Source: Enoplolaimus lenunculus
Taxonomy: Eukaryota; Nematoda; Enoplea; Enoplida; Thoracostomopsidae
Direction: 5' to 3'
NCBI GenBank assembly: GCA_030248215.1
Contig: JASANG010002769.1
Span: forward strand, 40,177-104,176
DNA length: 64,000 nt
The notes beneath the pieces were generated by a model, which made no database searches, was not told the DNA's origin, and saw only the letters and a list, made by a program, of their open reading frames with translations. Below are positions 37,006 to 48,890 of this stretch, one piece after another. The position numbers were made by a program, and so were the translations under genes. The number at the start of each line of letters is the position of its first letter. Within the stretch, counting starts at the first letter, position 1.

Positions 37006-40000
37006 ATGGATAGATTCGCGTGGGTGTCATCGTTTTCTCCACAATTTCGAATGCATGGCAGTAAAGTGACAGTGTTGCGGACGCCACAAGAATTTTATTC
37101 GTCTCTAAAGGTTGGTCTTATTGGGATTTGAACTTGCGACTTTTTGATGGAAATCAATGGTGAATCCAGATATTTTTTGATGGCCGAACCGCAGTAATAT
37201 ATAATAATAGAAAATGTTTAGAAGCGATTCGAGCGAGAAGCTGAACGCAACTTTTTGGCCTTCTATTTTTTGACCTTGATCTGGGTTAGCAGGTTTGCGT
37301 TTAATCCTCAAGATGATTAGTGCAGCATTGCTGATATATAGCGTGTTTACGCTGAGAACAGTTATGGTCATGAAATTTATTTAAGAAATCCATTAGGACT
37401 TTGATTCGACATTTTTGGTAATATATCGCGGTGCATACTTTATTTCGTTTATTTTAGTCAAAAGCCAGATCAAGCCGACAACGTGTAGTGCTTTGCTCGC
37501 TGTATATTGGAACAAATGAATTTGACAAAGAATTGGTTGGACTTCGTTGCATTTTTTGGCTATTATAGTATTTTTAGAAATAATTTACTGAATCGCCGAA
37601 GCGTTTAAGTAGCATTTTTTAAGAAAACCTATTTAAACAGGGGCGGATAATAATCAACGGCCTCCTGGGCCTGCCCATGCCTCCGGCTCCACGTGTCTCT
37701 TGGCGAGTGTTTCCAGAATAAAAAGTTGGAATGGAAAGCAATTTTTTTATTTCATCGACACTGTTTTTGGAGTTTTCAAGATTAATTGGCACAACACCCG
37801 GTTAGGTCATGGTCCGACGCTATGTTTAACAAGATTCGACACAGGTGTAGTCACACCCCGGTCTTAAAAAGTGTTTTTAATGTTAGATTTTCATTCACTG
37901 GTTCGAAAATAACAAGACCTCAAGTTCGCTGCCATGATATAATTTCTAGGTGGATTGTATATCGGAAGCATTGGCTAATTCTGCAAGTACTTCAAAGCCG
38001 CACGTTCGAATTTTGCTCGATTATAGTCGTGGTACGAGAGGTAGTGAAAATTCGTGCACTGTTCTGATGCCTGTATTGAAACGATTTCCGGACTGCGTAC
38101 AGGTATGGAAAGTGACTATGTCTTGTACCCTGGGAAGTCGGAGTATCTTGAAACTCATTTATCCTTACCTGGATGGTACATTTCGTAATCAAAAGTAGAA
38201 ATTGCGGTTTCTCTAAAGTTTTCATTTAAAAGCTTTTCTCGAAGGTCATCGGTGCCCGACGCCACCGGCAAAACTAAGCGGTACCAACCGCCATTAAAAT
38301 CGTCTTATAATATAGCACCATTCTACGTGTACCTCACAGAGGTCGATCAAACAAATTTATCCAGGTTATTTTTTGATTTTTTTTTCAATTTTCAGGTTTC
38401 ATTGTTTCATTCGCCGTTGCTTCGAGGCATTGTCAAATGGTTGTTGCCTGATCGTTGGAAAGAAATAATTAGCGTTCAGCATATGAAGCTGTATATATTT
38501 GATGATACCGTTCTAATAAGTGGGTAAGGCCGTGTGGAATAATTATTGATGAACAGATTCAGAGTGGACAGATGCTAGCAACAATCAATGAATCGTGTTT
38601 AACGCAAAATGGTAATATAAGAACCTCTTCTATAATGTTTATCGTTTATCTAATTTTTGGCGAAGCTTCTGAATATGCCACCTATAGCAATTTAATGAAA
38701 AGTAGTTTATTTGATTGATTTTGTCGCTCTGAGCTCAGGCAATTTTAAAGGCCACAGGGCCCGCGGATCAAAAGGTATGGTCCTTTAAATTTTAACTTAT
38801 TACGATATAAAATTGTACAAACACCTGCCAAATTTGTACAACGAACGAACATTTGAATGCTAGATATTTCCTCTTCAAATGTGTGCGTGCTTTGCAATAT
38901 AATTTCGCGGTCATCGCTCTCGAATTGTTGGCCATACAGCGATGAAAGGATTACCGTTGATCTGAGCTCGTCGAGATCTATTGGATAGGCCACTTTTCAT
39001 TTAATTCCTAAGGAGGCCCCGGATTTTGTACCTACGCCGAATTTTTCTGGCCTACTACTGAATTACTGAATACATCAGAGTCGTAAGAAGATAAATAATG
39101 TTGTGCAGTATAAAAATTTAAAAATCAACATAAAATCGCTGAAAATGTATTAATTACATACTTTGTTATCAGGTATCTTAGCGGAGCAATTAAGTCACGT
39201 CTTTAATTGTCCTAATTTGAATAGATTTTTAGGGCAAATCTAAGTCAACATTACTTTGTTAACCGACAAGATCGATATATAACAATTGAAGACCGTGAAT
39301 TGGCTGATTTTTGCGCTGAATTAGTTGAAATTGTTGCGCAACATTCGTTTGTGGTTAAACCTAGCGATGGCAGTTTCGAGTTGAATTCGCAGTGTATTGA
39401 GCATCCTTTTGAAGGTAGGTAGATATTTAAAGGAAAATGGTTTATAATGCGTGCATACGGTGGATGTACACTATACTTCAATATCTGGTTTCATAAATGG
39501 CGTATGCAGAAATTTGATTTTTAAGGGTCGGCGAGAATAAAATTACTAAAATGTTAGCAAAAAGAATTGGCAGTTTACTAACGATTGTTAGCTAAGACAA
39601 CGCTTGTACCTGACTGAAATTTAGATTGGCAGAAGACCCTTACTTTAACTCGATATTTTTGTTTCGGCAGTTCATCTAAGTACTAGGATATAATACTATA
39701 AGTCAGTCGTAATGGATTTGCTTTGATTTTGCGAAACAACGAATGACTTCACTACAACTACGTGAGCAGTATATGCGTGAATGTTAATGTATGCACGTGT
39801 ACACAAAGCATTGGTTATCACAAGTATTATGGGTTATTTTAAGGCTCCCTTGAATCGTACCAGAGTATCTTGAGGTTTGCCATGGAAAAGTTTATCGAGA
39901 AATGGCGTCAGAAAAATTCAGACGTCACCGAAACTACAGTATTTGATACTGTTGTGTATCCGTTGATTCAAATGGGGCCAATCGGTTACGATAAAAATTA

Positions 40001-42601
40001 TTACGTTATTAAGGTAATTTGTTATTTGTCAGTCACACGTTACTAAAAGCACTCTGCGCACGCGCTACGACCTACAGTATAGTTAGCTAAATAAATGTCC
40101 GCCGCTACTTGAACTATAAAAGCGGACATTTCGATTCCGTTGTTCTGAGCGAAAAATGTCCGCATAGCTATCAATATTTGTAATGTATGTCCGGTACAGT
40201 GTTTTTAAGTAACTTATACAATACTAAATTTTTCAAATTGATTAAAGTTGCATTATGTAGTAGCCGACGTAAAACGCATCTTTGGTGCTCTAAATTGAGA
40301 ATAGGTAATTTAACATTGGAAAATACAAAATATTACTGTAGCCAAGTGCATTAAAAATTCGACCATTTTTGAGCCCTGATGCCAGATATACTCCATTACA
40401 GCTCAGAACTGCCCTTTTACAAACATTTTAAATGATTTCGCGTATATTAGCTACTTTTAAAATTTGTGGCATATATAAGAACTAACATTTAAAACTTTAG
40501 CGAGCTACACCGTTACTGCCACACAATTTTTGTCCGCACACCGTTGCGCTGAACTCATAAATGTCCGCTTATTAGCTATGTCACCAGCGGACAAAACGTA
40601 AGACTGGTAGACGGTGTGGACGTCCATACCGTTCCAGCAAAACGGGGTGGACTTTATTTGTGCGCAATCTACACACGGCAGCGTGTGAGTGAAAAGTATA
40701 ATTATCCTTCTGTCTAAATAAAATGAGTTGTGTACACTTTTTCTGAATTTAACGTTAAGGCTCAGGCGTGTGTAGTTGAAGACTAAACGGAGGTTTGGGC
40801 TTAGGCAAATTTAAGCATGTGGGGGAAAGTATACAACAATCAACGAAACATACAGTATAGTAATAAATAATGGTCCGTATGTTAGTAAACTAAACTATGT
40901 AATAATGGTTGCTAATTGCAATTAGTTCGAAATGCGTTTACGACCGATTCCTATTAGCGCAGGTAGTGTTTGAAACGGAATCTCAACTGCATTTATTTAA
41001 TTCTGTCGGTGAGTGTAAAAGTATAAATATATATTGTTTGCAAGTTATTCTGAATGATACCCAACGTGGATCGTGGTAAATTTATATCTGGTTACTTTTT
41101 TGGTTTAAGAAATGCCTGTCGGATTTAGACAATTCACCGAATGTTTGCGTTGATTTAGCGTCTGGATATTTTAATTTAACAACGCGTTATGAAGATATTC
41201 TGCTGAAACTAAAACGTGTCGCGTGTGTTAATGTTCTAATGGCGGGTCCACAAGTAAGACTGTAGAACGTAGAGTTTTCTGTTTTGTACTTGAATTTTGA
41301 ACACAACAAATTTCAAATTGGTCAACTGTACAGCATAAAATTTTAAAAAAGCAACAATGTGCAACAGGTAAATTTTCATTCCTTTTTCGGATTCATCAAT
41401 CTGGCGGTGAGTGAAGTGTCTAATTTTAAACGAACAACGTCTTTTTGTTATTATTAATGATTTATCCTTTAGGCAAATGGATTTTGGAACGGTGCCGGGC
41501 TGTCTGGTTATATACCATCGCTATATGTTCACGTTGCGTCTGAGTTTTATCGAGCAATTGAAAAAGCGACTGCTCAACAAAAACAACAACAGCAACAGCA
41601 ACAACAATACATTAATTTGTATGAGTACGATCGCCGCGGCTGGACGTACCATGCGAAGGGTATGTGGTGGACGCTGGCCGGCGAAACGATGCCCTCTGTG
41701 ACCTTTGTTGGATCGTCAAATTATGGTATATAAGACAACTTTCGTTAGTTGCTTTTATTTTGTTTCTGTTTATTTTTAAATATGTATGCTTAAAAGTTTG
41801 GGCTTTGCTATTTTTGCCCACTATAGCTTTTAAAAGTTCAAATCATGGATGGGGAAGCGACTGGTGCTTCAGTCAGTGTGAAGTAGAAAATGAAAACTTG
41901 TACATACAACAAATTGATAAGTTGAACTATTCCTTTGTCAGCGAGTAACTATCCGAAGCCACACGCCTTAATAAGTGCTTGGTGTAGCAATTGACACAGT
42001 CATCTGTTTTAGGTTATCGTTCGTTGAATCGAGATCTTGAAGCTGATTTCTTGCTGATCACACAAAATCGTCAATTGCAACACGATTTGGCAGAGGTCAG
42101 AATCACAGGTTTTAATAATTTTAAAATTTCAGACCATAAGTCATATTAGAAATTTTGCAATTTAAACTGATCGAAATAGCGGCCAAGTTACTTTTATAGG
42201 CGTAACAGTAGATTAAGCGTATTCATAAGCCTAAGCGAGTCCCTGAGCCTAAGGCTAAGCCTAAGCCTAAGGCGAAGCCTAAGCAAAAAATGTAATCTGG
42301 AATCTAAACCTATATACTCTTTTATAGACCCAGAAACCTGGACGCCCCATAAAGTAACATGGGCCGAAATACGGGTAGCCAAAGTACCGGAAGCTGTTCT
42401 TTATTCTACTACTTCGGCTATTTTAAAGCAGAAAGTAAATGATTTTGACGTATTTTTAACTGTAAATATTTCTGGTTTTAGGAACGCGACGCACTGTTCA
42501 ACTATTCTAAAAGACTTGATGTGGCGATGCTCAAGCGCACAGATCATCATGTTCCCGTTTGGGTGCGGTGGATTGCAAGATACATTCGAAGCTTTTTCTA
42601 A
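37006..42601 (+). CDS. PGS1: CDP-diacylglycerol--glycerol-3-phosphate 3-phosphatidyltransferase, mitochondrial
   Basis: Makes phosphatidylglycerophosphate from CDP-diacylglycerol and glycerol-3-phosphate, the committed step to phosphatidylglycerol and cardiolipin, in mitochondria. Exons: 37006-37110, 37458-37535, 37950-38102, 38396-38523, 39233-39414, 39844-40013, 40963-41008 (or to 41043), 41110-41253, 41473-41725, 42013-42108, 42328-42434, 42482-42601. The phospholipase D fold shows both HKD-type sites: HMKLYIFDDTVLISGANLS, and YHAKGMWWTLAGE followed by VGSSNYG; SGYFNLT and NRQDRYI are also conserved. With the longer exon 7 it is 538 residues, close to human PGS1. Exon 7 is the weak point: its best donor breaks the frame. 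A glutamine run (QQKQQQQQQQQ) sits in the loop before the second HKD motif. AATAAA occurs near 42,703. Confidence 0.94.
40020..40640. repeat. GTCCGC hairpin-rich stretch in a PGS1 intron
   Basis: The word ATGTCCGC and its complement GCGGACAT recur at about 40,096, 40,122, 40,156 and 40,560-40,600, in both orientations. CGGACATTT pairs with AAATGTCCG to form a hairpin at 40,096-40,130. This is probably a degraded inverted-repeat element; its ends could not be defined. Confidence 0.4.
42215..42290. repeat. Degenerate CCTAAG (TTAGGC) stretch in a PGS1 intron
   Basis: Several GCCTAAG and CCTAAGCCTAAG hexamers, the complement strand of the nematode-type TTAGGC telomere unit, with variant spacers. 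Its position inside an intron shows it is interstitial. It ends about 40 bp before the exon at 42,328. Confidence 0.65.
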
Positions 42602-43415
42602 TATGGCGTTTTGGGGACTAAAGTGTTTTAATGCATAACATATACAACATCGTTCAGTTCATTAGAAAATTTGACAAAACATCTACTGTTGCGAGCACTA
42701 CAAATAAATGTACTTGTATGTATGTATACATATATATGTACATTTATGCAGTTTCGTTGGTGCACGTTTAAAAAATTTGTCTGTTGTAAACTTTAAATTA
42801 TGGTTTATATAATTAAATTTATAAGTTATGCACTTGGATATAGAATTTGTGGTGTATATATAGTGGTTGAATTCGGATAAAACGACTTATTTTGTAACCG
42901 GTTCGTTTGTATATATTGATGGTAGTAAAATGATTCGTTGCAAGTCGTGAGCGAGTTATATATATAAAATACGCGAGTAGGTTGGATGATGTAACTCTGA
43001 AATGCACTGTGTTGGCGAATCCATGAAAGATTGAAATTATTTCACAATTGTGATATATACATCTAGTTTTGTCACATTCACTTTTATAGCAACTTCATTG
43101 TTGGCTTTATGGGGCTAGCTAAAGTTTACATATTGACATATTGAACTGTAGTTTTCAACGCAGTGTCGAGCTTGAGCTATTTCTTTCGTCTCGCCAAATA
43201 GGCACTCACAAAATCCCAAAATGCTGACTGTAAGAAATTAACGAAAAAGTTAGATATATATGAAAATTTGAATCCTGATATCTTGGTTAATGTTTTTAAA
43301 ACAAAAATACATTCAATTATGGACCGTTGTGCATAATGGACGCTCTGCGGTTTTAAAGTTTATTAGGTATGGAAGTCGACGACCTTTAAGCAGAGCGCCA
43401 TAAGCATCCTCTTGT
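42602..43415. other. Convergent intergenic region between PGS1 and the membrane-protein gene
   Basis: Both genes point into this ~800-bp interval. On the plus strand AATAAA near 42,703 can serve PGS1. AT-rich microsatellite-like TATATA stretches lie at 42,720-42,740 and 42,955-42,965. On the minus strand, 43,313-43,501 has an overlapping open frame with an acidic peptide, which could be an alternative C-terminus of the membrane protein. Confidence 0.5.
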
Positions 43416-46400
43416 TCACAGATGAGTAGTCTCATTTCTTCCCACTCGTCGCCGTATAAACCATCGTTTCCGTTTCGCCCACGCAAGTCGGAACCCAACA
43501 TCTTCTTTTAACAAGAATACAACAGTAGCAGATACTGCAACAGCCATATAAACATTAACAAATGCGAATCCTGCAATTCCCACGCGACTATGGTACGTTT
43601 CATGCGACCTCAGCTTGGAATTATCTTTGAACTCGCCGCTGGACTGTACGCGCAACATCGCAACAACATACATATAAGAGACTAAGCACACGCACAATAC
43701 GAGTACACAACCAACACCAGGCAACACTGCTATCGCTAGGTCGGTTTGCCAAGTTGGGCATATCCCATATTGTGATTGTTGTGATATCAATACTGTATGT
43801 GACAGTGTTCGCTCGAGTTGTATTGTTGGTGTTTTTATTGTTGCTGTTGATCGCGGTGTTGATGCTACAGTGTCTGAGTTCTTCTGAACGTAGCCGTCGA
43901 CGTCGTTGACAACCGCCGGAATGTTTCGAGGCGATTCGAGTAGCCGCGTTGTTACATTCGCGGCATTGATGCTTTGATCTTGATCGATCGCATAACCGGC
44001 TCGTTTTGCATCCAGTTGGTGTTGTTGTACTTGTTCTTGATGGTGTAATGGCTGTTGTTGCTGCTGATGCATTAATTGTCTCTGTTCGTCAAACTGTCGT
44101 TGATGACGTGGACAAAGTTGTCTCTCGCCGCTGTTTGGTTGATTCGGATCGTTATCGTCAACGCTGCCTATAGTAACCCGACGTTGATTAGACGCGCGAT
44201 TTGGCGAATTACGGTGTCGCAGCAACGGACGACGTTGTGGAGTAATCGTGATGAGTGGTTTCGAAGGTGTTACTTCGTCAGCTCCGGGATACGATTTCGA
44301 GTCGCCAACAGCTGTTCGTCGCCGGATCGCAACTAAACGGCAACAAATGACGCCCAAAAATATGGCGATAATGGCGACCAATACGATTTGAGCAAGCCAA
44401 TAAACTCGCCAAAATTGAGCTAATCCGGTGACGCGATTTTCGTGGCGTAAAATGACAAATGTAACGCCGAAAAATCCTGAAGACAAACACTTTAATGCGG
44501 CGGCAAAAAGATCTTTAAAAGAAAAGCTTCCACAATTAGGGTTGAGCTATAATTGAGTGACGCCGCAAGCGAAATAGGTTTTTGTTACTATTTATCAGGG
44601 TTCCATCGGAATTCTGACTTCCGATTCTGATTCCGGCTATTAACTGCTCTTCCGATGCCGGAATTCTGATTTTTCGGTTATGAGTTCTTAACATGATTGA
44701 ACGTCGATTTGGCTTGTTTCGTTTTGTTTCGTTCATTTGCAATTTATTCTGTTGGTATTTCTTAGTAAATATTCCGAGTTGTTACGTGTATTCCGTCAGC
44801 TATATAAACAATTTTTCCTGAAACAGTGAACAGTAACGAAAACAGGCATACTGCAACAAAAGTTAAAAGTCATACACCTTTAAATTTTTAATAGAATTAC
44901 TAAAACTTGATTCCGATTCCGATTGCAACAAAATCTAGTACCGGCAGGAACCTTGCTATTTATCGGATGGCACAGAACCAGAACCGAACATTATCGAACA
45001 GTGCGCCCTGAGAATAGCGTTCCATAAATTGCACATATGCAGAACAGTGTTGTGTTAGCTGAAAACATTTTGTTCGACCAACGTATCACTTTCTTCAAAT
45101 TCATGCGGTGTTCACTTTTACATCACAGGGCTAAGGAAGAAGGTCCTGGTCAAAATGGCTTCGTACTTATTTTAGAGTTCTATTGAAAGACCACTTGTGG
45201 CACTGTTGGCAAAAATATTGTATGCGGCTGATTATAACGCCAGGAATACATTCTTTCCTGCGTCCTTATTCACTATAAAATGCCCAGAGCCCCATTAAAC
45301 ATCTCTAACCTGATGTCAACCATAGTGATACGGTGAGCAACGCGTGCCGTTGATTGAACACTTCCCCGCTTCGACGCCAATGTCTCCGATCAATCGTGTA
45401 ATATCGTTGCAGTAACGCGAGAACACTGAACAGAAATGAAGTAAGCATCGACGCTGATAAAATAATCACCAACGAATCGAGTGTTTCAGTGTCGGATGCA
45501 GAGAATGCGTGAGTCTCGATCTGAAATAACAGGGTGTAGAAGGGATCATATAAAGTTTAAGTTTATTTAGCAAAATTCATAAAAATTAAATTTGAACTAA
45601 AATTTTTGGATTTAAAAATAAAAAGTTGAATCATTTTGTTATAAACCATTTATTGCGTGAATATTTTGAATTTTAACTCAGAAGTACTTTTATGTACGAC
45701 TTAAATACAGAGCTTTCAGGTGGAAAGTGATTGCCTTCACCACTCAGCTAAAAGAGCTCGACGCTCGAACTCGAGGAGGCTCTAACATTTTGGCTTGGGG
45801 GAGGGTATATCATTGAAATTCGTATGGTCAAAGATTATGCTACAGCGGATGTTGACAGGAAACTGGACTTTTCAAAAGCCATTTGGAGGCATGCCCGCCT
45901 TCGCCCCTCCTTGGCTACGCTCCTGCGTGTATGCGCGTAGCAATTGTATATCCACTGTGCACTGTCTAAACTTCGCATACACAGTTTACGCTAAGTTGCT
46001 CACAGTCTGCTTTATGTGAGAAGAAATTCAACATTCTTGAGATAATATTAACATCCGTCACTTGTGACCTGTAGAACAAAAGTATTTCATTCTAATCACG
46101 ATGTCATGGTGTACCAATCCCTATCGTATAGCCGGAATTTTATAAAAATACAAACAATGCTAATTTTATTGAATACTAAATTTTCATTTCATTCAAACGC
46201 AATCATGACTTAATACCTCTCTGTCTGAATCATATCCAGTTTTCGTCCAAGCATCCTGCCTCTCAGGCGTGCGGCCCACAACGTCGCCTTCCAATTCGGC
46301 GGTATAGACCACTTGGCCATTCTGTCGCCCAATTTGATGCGCAACAAAATCGTAGTAAATTTTCGCTAAACACAGTGCACTGACTGCGTGCATGATTTGG

Positions 46401-46549
46401 TTCATTGATATATTGCACAATAGCCAATGTAGTGTTGTATCAAGGCTGTTATGGCAAATAATGAGTGCATAATGTGCAAGATGGCACACTGCAGCGACGA
46501 TAAAAACAATTGTCCATACACCAATGCAAATATGCAACAATGATAGCAT
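43416..46549 (-). CDS. Unidentified multipass membrane protein, three exons
   Basis: Exons on the minus strand: 46549-46217, 45520-45332, 44489-43416. They join in phase 0 at both junctions to 531 residues plus stop. Hydrophobic segments: about residues 3-30 (opening LLHICIGVWTIVFIV), a weaker one near 50-66, 128-148 (LVIILSASMLTSFLFSVLALL split by serines), 169-188, 202-228 (IVLVAIIAIFLGVICC), then two near the C-terminus (GVGCVLVLCVCLVSYMYVV and the stretch starting VGIAGFAFVN). That is six or seven membrane spans. Between spans 5 and 6 lies a hydrophilic loop of about 200 residues, rich in Gln, Arg and Ser, with a QQQQQ run. The layout resembles a seven-span receptor with a large third cytoplasmic loop, but I see no receptor signature and do not name it. 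The first exon is duplicated, broken, in the right palindrome arm. Confidence 0.72.
44596..44955. mobile_element. hAT-like MITE with perfect 8-bp target duplication
   Basis: A 360-bp element with ends CAGGGTTCCATCGGAATTC and GGCAGGAACCTTG. Both sides carry CTATTTAT (44588-44595 and 44956-44963). It lies in the intron between exons 2 and 3 of the membrane-protein gene. Internal GATTCCGATTCCG words relate it to the sequence near 34,460. Confidence 0.85.
45711..45760 (-). repeat. tRNA-like fragment (perfect A box)
   Basis: The minus strand reads TTTTAGCTGAGTGGTGAAGGC, an exact A-box match in a D-arm-like context as in serine or leucine tRNAs, then a small hairpin CTTTC..GAAAG. A GTTCGAG B-box-like word occurs on the wrong side. 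It is too degenerate to be a tRNA gene and is probably a SINE remnant inside intron 1. Confidence 0.3.
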
Positions 46550-46569
46550 ATTTTTTAGCTATTTTTAAT

Positions 46570-46800
46570 TTAACTGCGCTGAGCTAGAAAATCTAACATG
46601 CTATAGCTATGGTCGATGATATGTTTAGACAATAGCAAATACGCAATTTTTAAAATTTCAAGTGGCATAAAATGTACTAGCGCAGGTTGTGTTTCTGCCA
46701 TGGAGCTTGTCCAATATTTATAAGATCGAGCCATAAATTGAAGTGTACGTGCGGCCCTGTCGGCGACCTTGGGGCGTAGCAGCATTGGTCGCAGGCAAAA
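46570..46800 (-). other. Sequence upstream of the membrane-protein start, open on the minus strand
   Basis: An open frame of about 70 codons lies directly upstream of the presumed start codon at 46,549 and contains QPALVHFMPLEILKIAYLLL. It could be a 5' exon or 5' untranslated sequence. Its counterpart in the right arm (63,120-63,330) keeps the CAGAAACACAACCTGCGC core but is otherwise strongly altered. I do not call it coding. Confidence 0.3.
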
Positions 46801-47769
46801 ATGGGACGAAAATTGGTAGAGAAATTGTTCAAGGTTTTAACATTTTTAGCTCAAAAGTTGAAAGTTTTTTGGACACACTGAACATCTAAATTTTAGTTGT
46901 TAACCAAAAATTTTCTGGCGCATTTCAGTGTATAACTGTACTGATAAAAGTCACTAGAAAATACACTAATTGCATAAAACTTTCGAAATAAACATAAAAA
47001 TTGCTACAATTATGTTAATTTTTCTTATAACTGGTATTTTTGGGTTTCAAGTTGGGCACGCTTTTAGTAGGTTCCATGCGGCGACTAAAATATCTTGTGA
47101 AACGGGGCGGAATAAACAGTGGTCGCATGCGTCCTAACTTCCATCTATGGATCAAGGTAACCAAAGCAAGCCGAGTTCCTTAAAATTAACATCGGCCAAA
47201 GCTAAACTCATGGTGTAAGCCTGGGCATTTATTCAAACTTAGTTACGCTTTCTTCATTAATAACAGGCAAAAATGGGCGTGATGAAGCTGCAGTTAACGC
47301 TAATCTTCAAACTCATTTCAACATAAATAAAGTATAGAATATATTTCTGGTAAATGTGCAACATGAAAAATTTGCAAGTATGCGAGTATGCAAATTATCG
47401 CTAAAGCAACATATAATTGGCAAAAGCAAAATGCTGAAGTTGGATAACACAAGCACAGTGAGATTGAACGCGAATCCGGCCCGTAGAAAAAAGCGGGCCG
47501 GAGGACGCCCCTCCCCCCAAAAAATTTTCAGCCTTGCTTTAAGTCATCGAAAACGCTTGTATGCCCCGTTCTGAAAAATGTTAAGCCCCCTTTATCAAGG
47601 TTATCTGGCAACGGGACTGACGTGAATTGGTTTGTTGATTATATAGATTACATAATAGTTCTGAAAACAAAGTGTATATTATGTGTGGTAGCTGAGACAA
47701 ATTGGTTCACACACAACGTAAAGCTATTTATCTTGAACTCGCATACTTTCCCTCTAGATTTTTAGGCAG

Positions 47770-47815
47770 GCGCAAGCTTAGGCTTCGTCTTAGGCTTAGG
47801 CTTTGGAAAACGTCT
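47770..47815. repeat. TTAGGC-type stretch beside the left minisatellite
   Basis: AGCTTAGGCTTCGTCTTAGGCTTAGGCTT-type hexamers end about 40 bp before the 31-bp array. The mirror copy lies at 62,030-62,085 beside the right array, so the association predates or accompanied the palindrome. Confidence 0.65.
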
Positions 47816-47849
47816 TGCCTAAGGGTACTACTATACTTTTGATGACGTC

Positions 47850-48890
47850 CGGCGCCGTCCGTCACCCGTATGGCGCCGTCCGTCACCGTCCGTCACCCGT
47901 ATGGCGCCGTCCGTCACCGTCCGTCACCCGTATGGCGCCGTCCGTCACCGTCCGTCACCCGTATGGCGCCGTCCGTCACCGTCCGTCACCCGTATGGCGC
48001 CGTCCGTCACCGTCCGTCACCCGTATCGCGCCGTCCGTCACCGTCCGTCACCCGTACGGCGCCGTCCGTCACCGTCCGTCACCCGTATGGCGCCGTCCGT
48101 CACCGTCCGTCACCCGTACGGCGCCGTCCGTCACCGTCCGTCACCCGTATGGCGCCTTCCGTCACCGTCCGTCACCCGTATGGCGCCTTCCGTCACCGTC
48201 CGTCACCCGTATGCCGCCGTCCGTCACCGTCCGTCACCCGTATGGCGCCGTCCGTCACCGTCCGTCACCCGTATGGCGCCGTCCGTCACCGTCCGTCACC
48301 CGTATGGCGCCTTCCGTCACCGTCCGTCACCGTATGGCGCCGTCCGTCACCGTCCGGCACCGTCCGTCACCCGTATGGCGCCGTCCGTCACCGTCCGTCA
48401 CCCGTATGGCGCCGTCCGTCACCGTCCGTCACCCGTATGGCGCCGTCCGTCACCGTCCGTCACCCGTATGGCGCCGTCCGTCACCGTCCGTCACCCGTAT
48501 GGCGCCGTCCGTCACCGTCCGTCACCCGTATGGCGCCTTCCGTCACCGTCCGTCACCCGTATGGCGCCGTCCGTCACCGTCCGGCACCGTCCGTCACCCG
48601 TATGGCGCCGTCCGTCACCGTCCGTCACCCGTATGGCGCCGTCCGTCACCGTCCGTCACCCGTATGGCGCCTTCCGTCACCGTCCGTCACCCGTATGGCG
48701 CCGTCCGTCACCGTCCGGCACCGTCCGTCACCCGTATGGCGCCGTCCGTCACCGTCCGTCACCCGTATGGCGCCGTCCGTCACCGTCCGTCACCCGTATG
48801 GCGCCCTCCGTCACCGTCTGTCACCCGTATGGCGCCGTCCGTCACCGTACTTCACCTTACGCGCCGTCGTCCGCCTGTACGGCGCCGTCC
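47850..48890 (+). repeat. 31-bp GC-rich minisatellite, homogeneous array, about 33 copies
   Basis: The unit is GCCGTCCGTCACCGTCC plus GTCACCCGTATGGC (31 bp in total with the linking CC/GT bases), repeated for about 1,040 bp with few variants (GCCTTCC for GCCGTCC, CCGGCACC inserts). Because 31 is not a multiple of 3 and the unit lacks stops on this strand, all three forward frames stay open (47,803-49,008, 47,870-48,895 and 47,901-48,923) and encode the same 31-residue period in rotation. The minus strand is closed by TGA in each unit. I treat it as satellite DNA, not a gene. It is far more GC-rich than its surroundings. Confidence 0.93.

Noticed and set aside
46570-46785. Separate small minus-strand gene
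   Set aside because: It directly adjoins exon 1 of the membrane-protein gene and is not conserved as a frame in the mirror arm; at most a 5' exon or leader.
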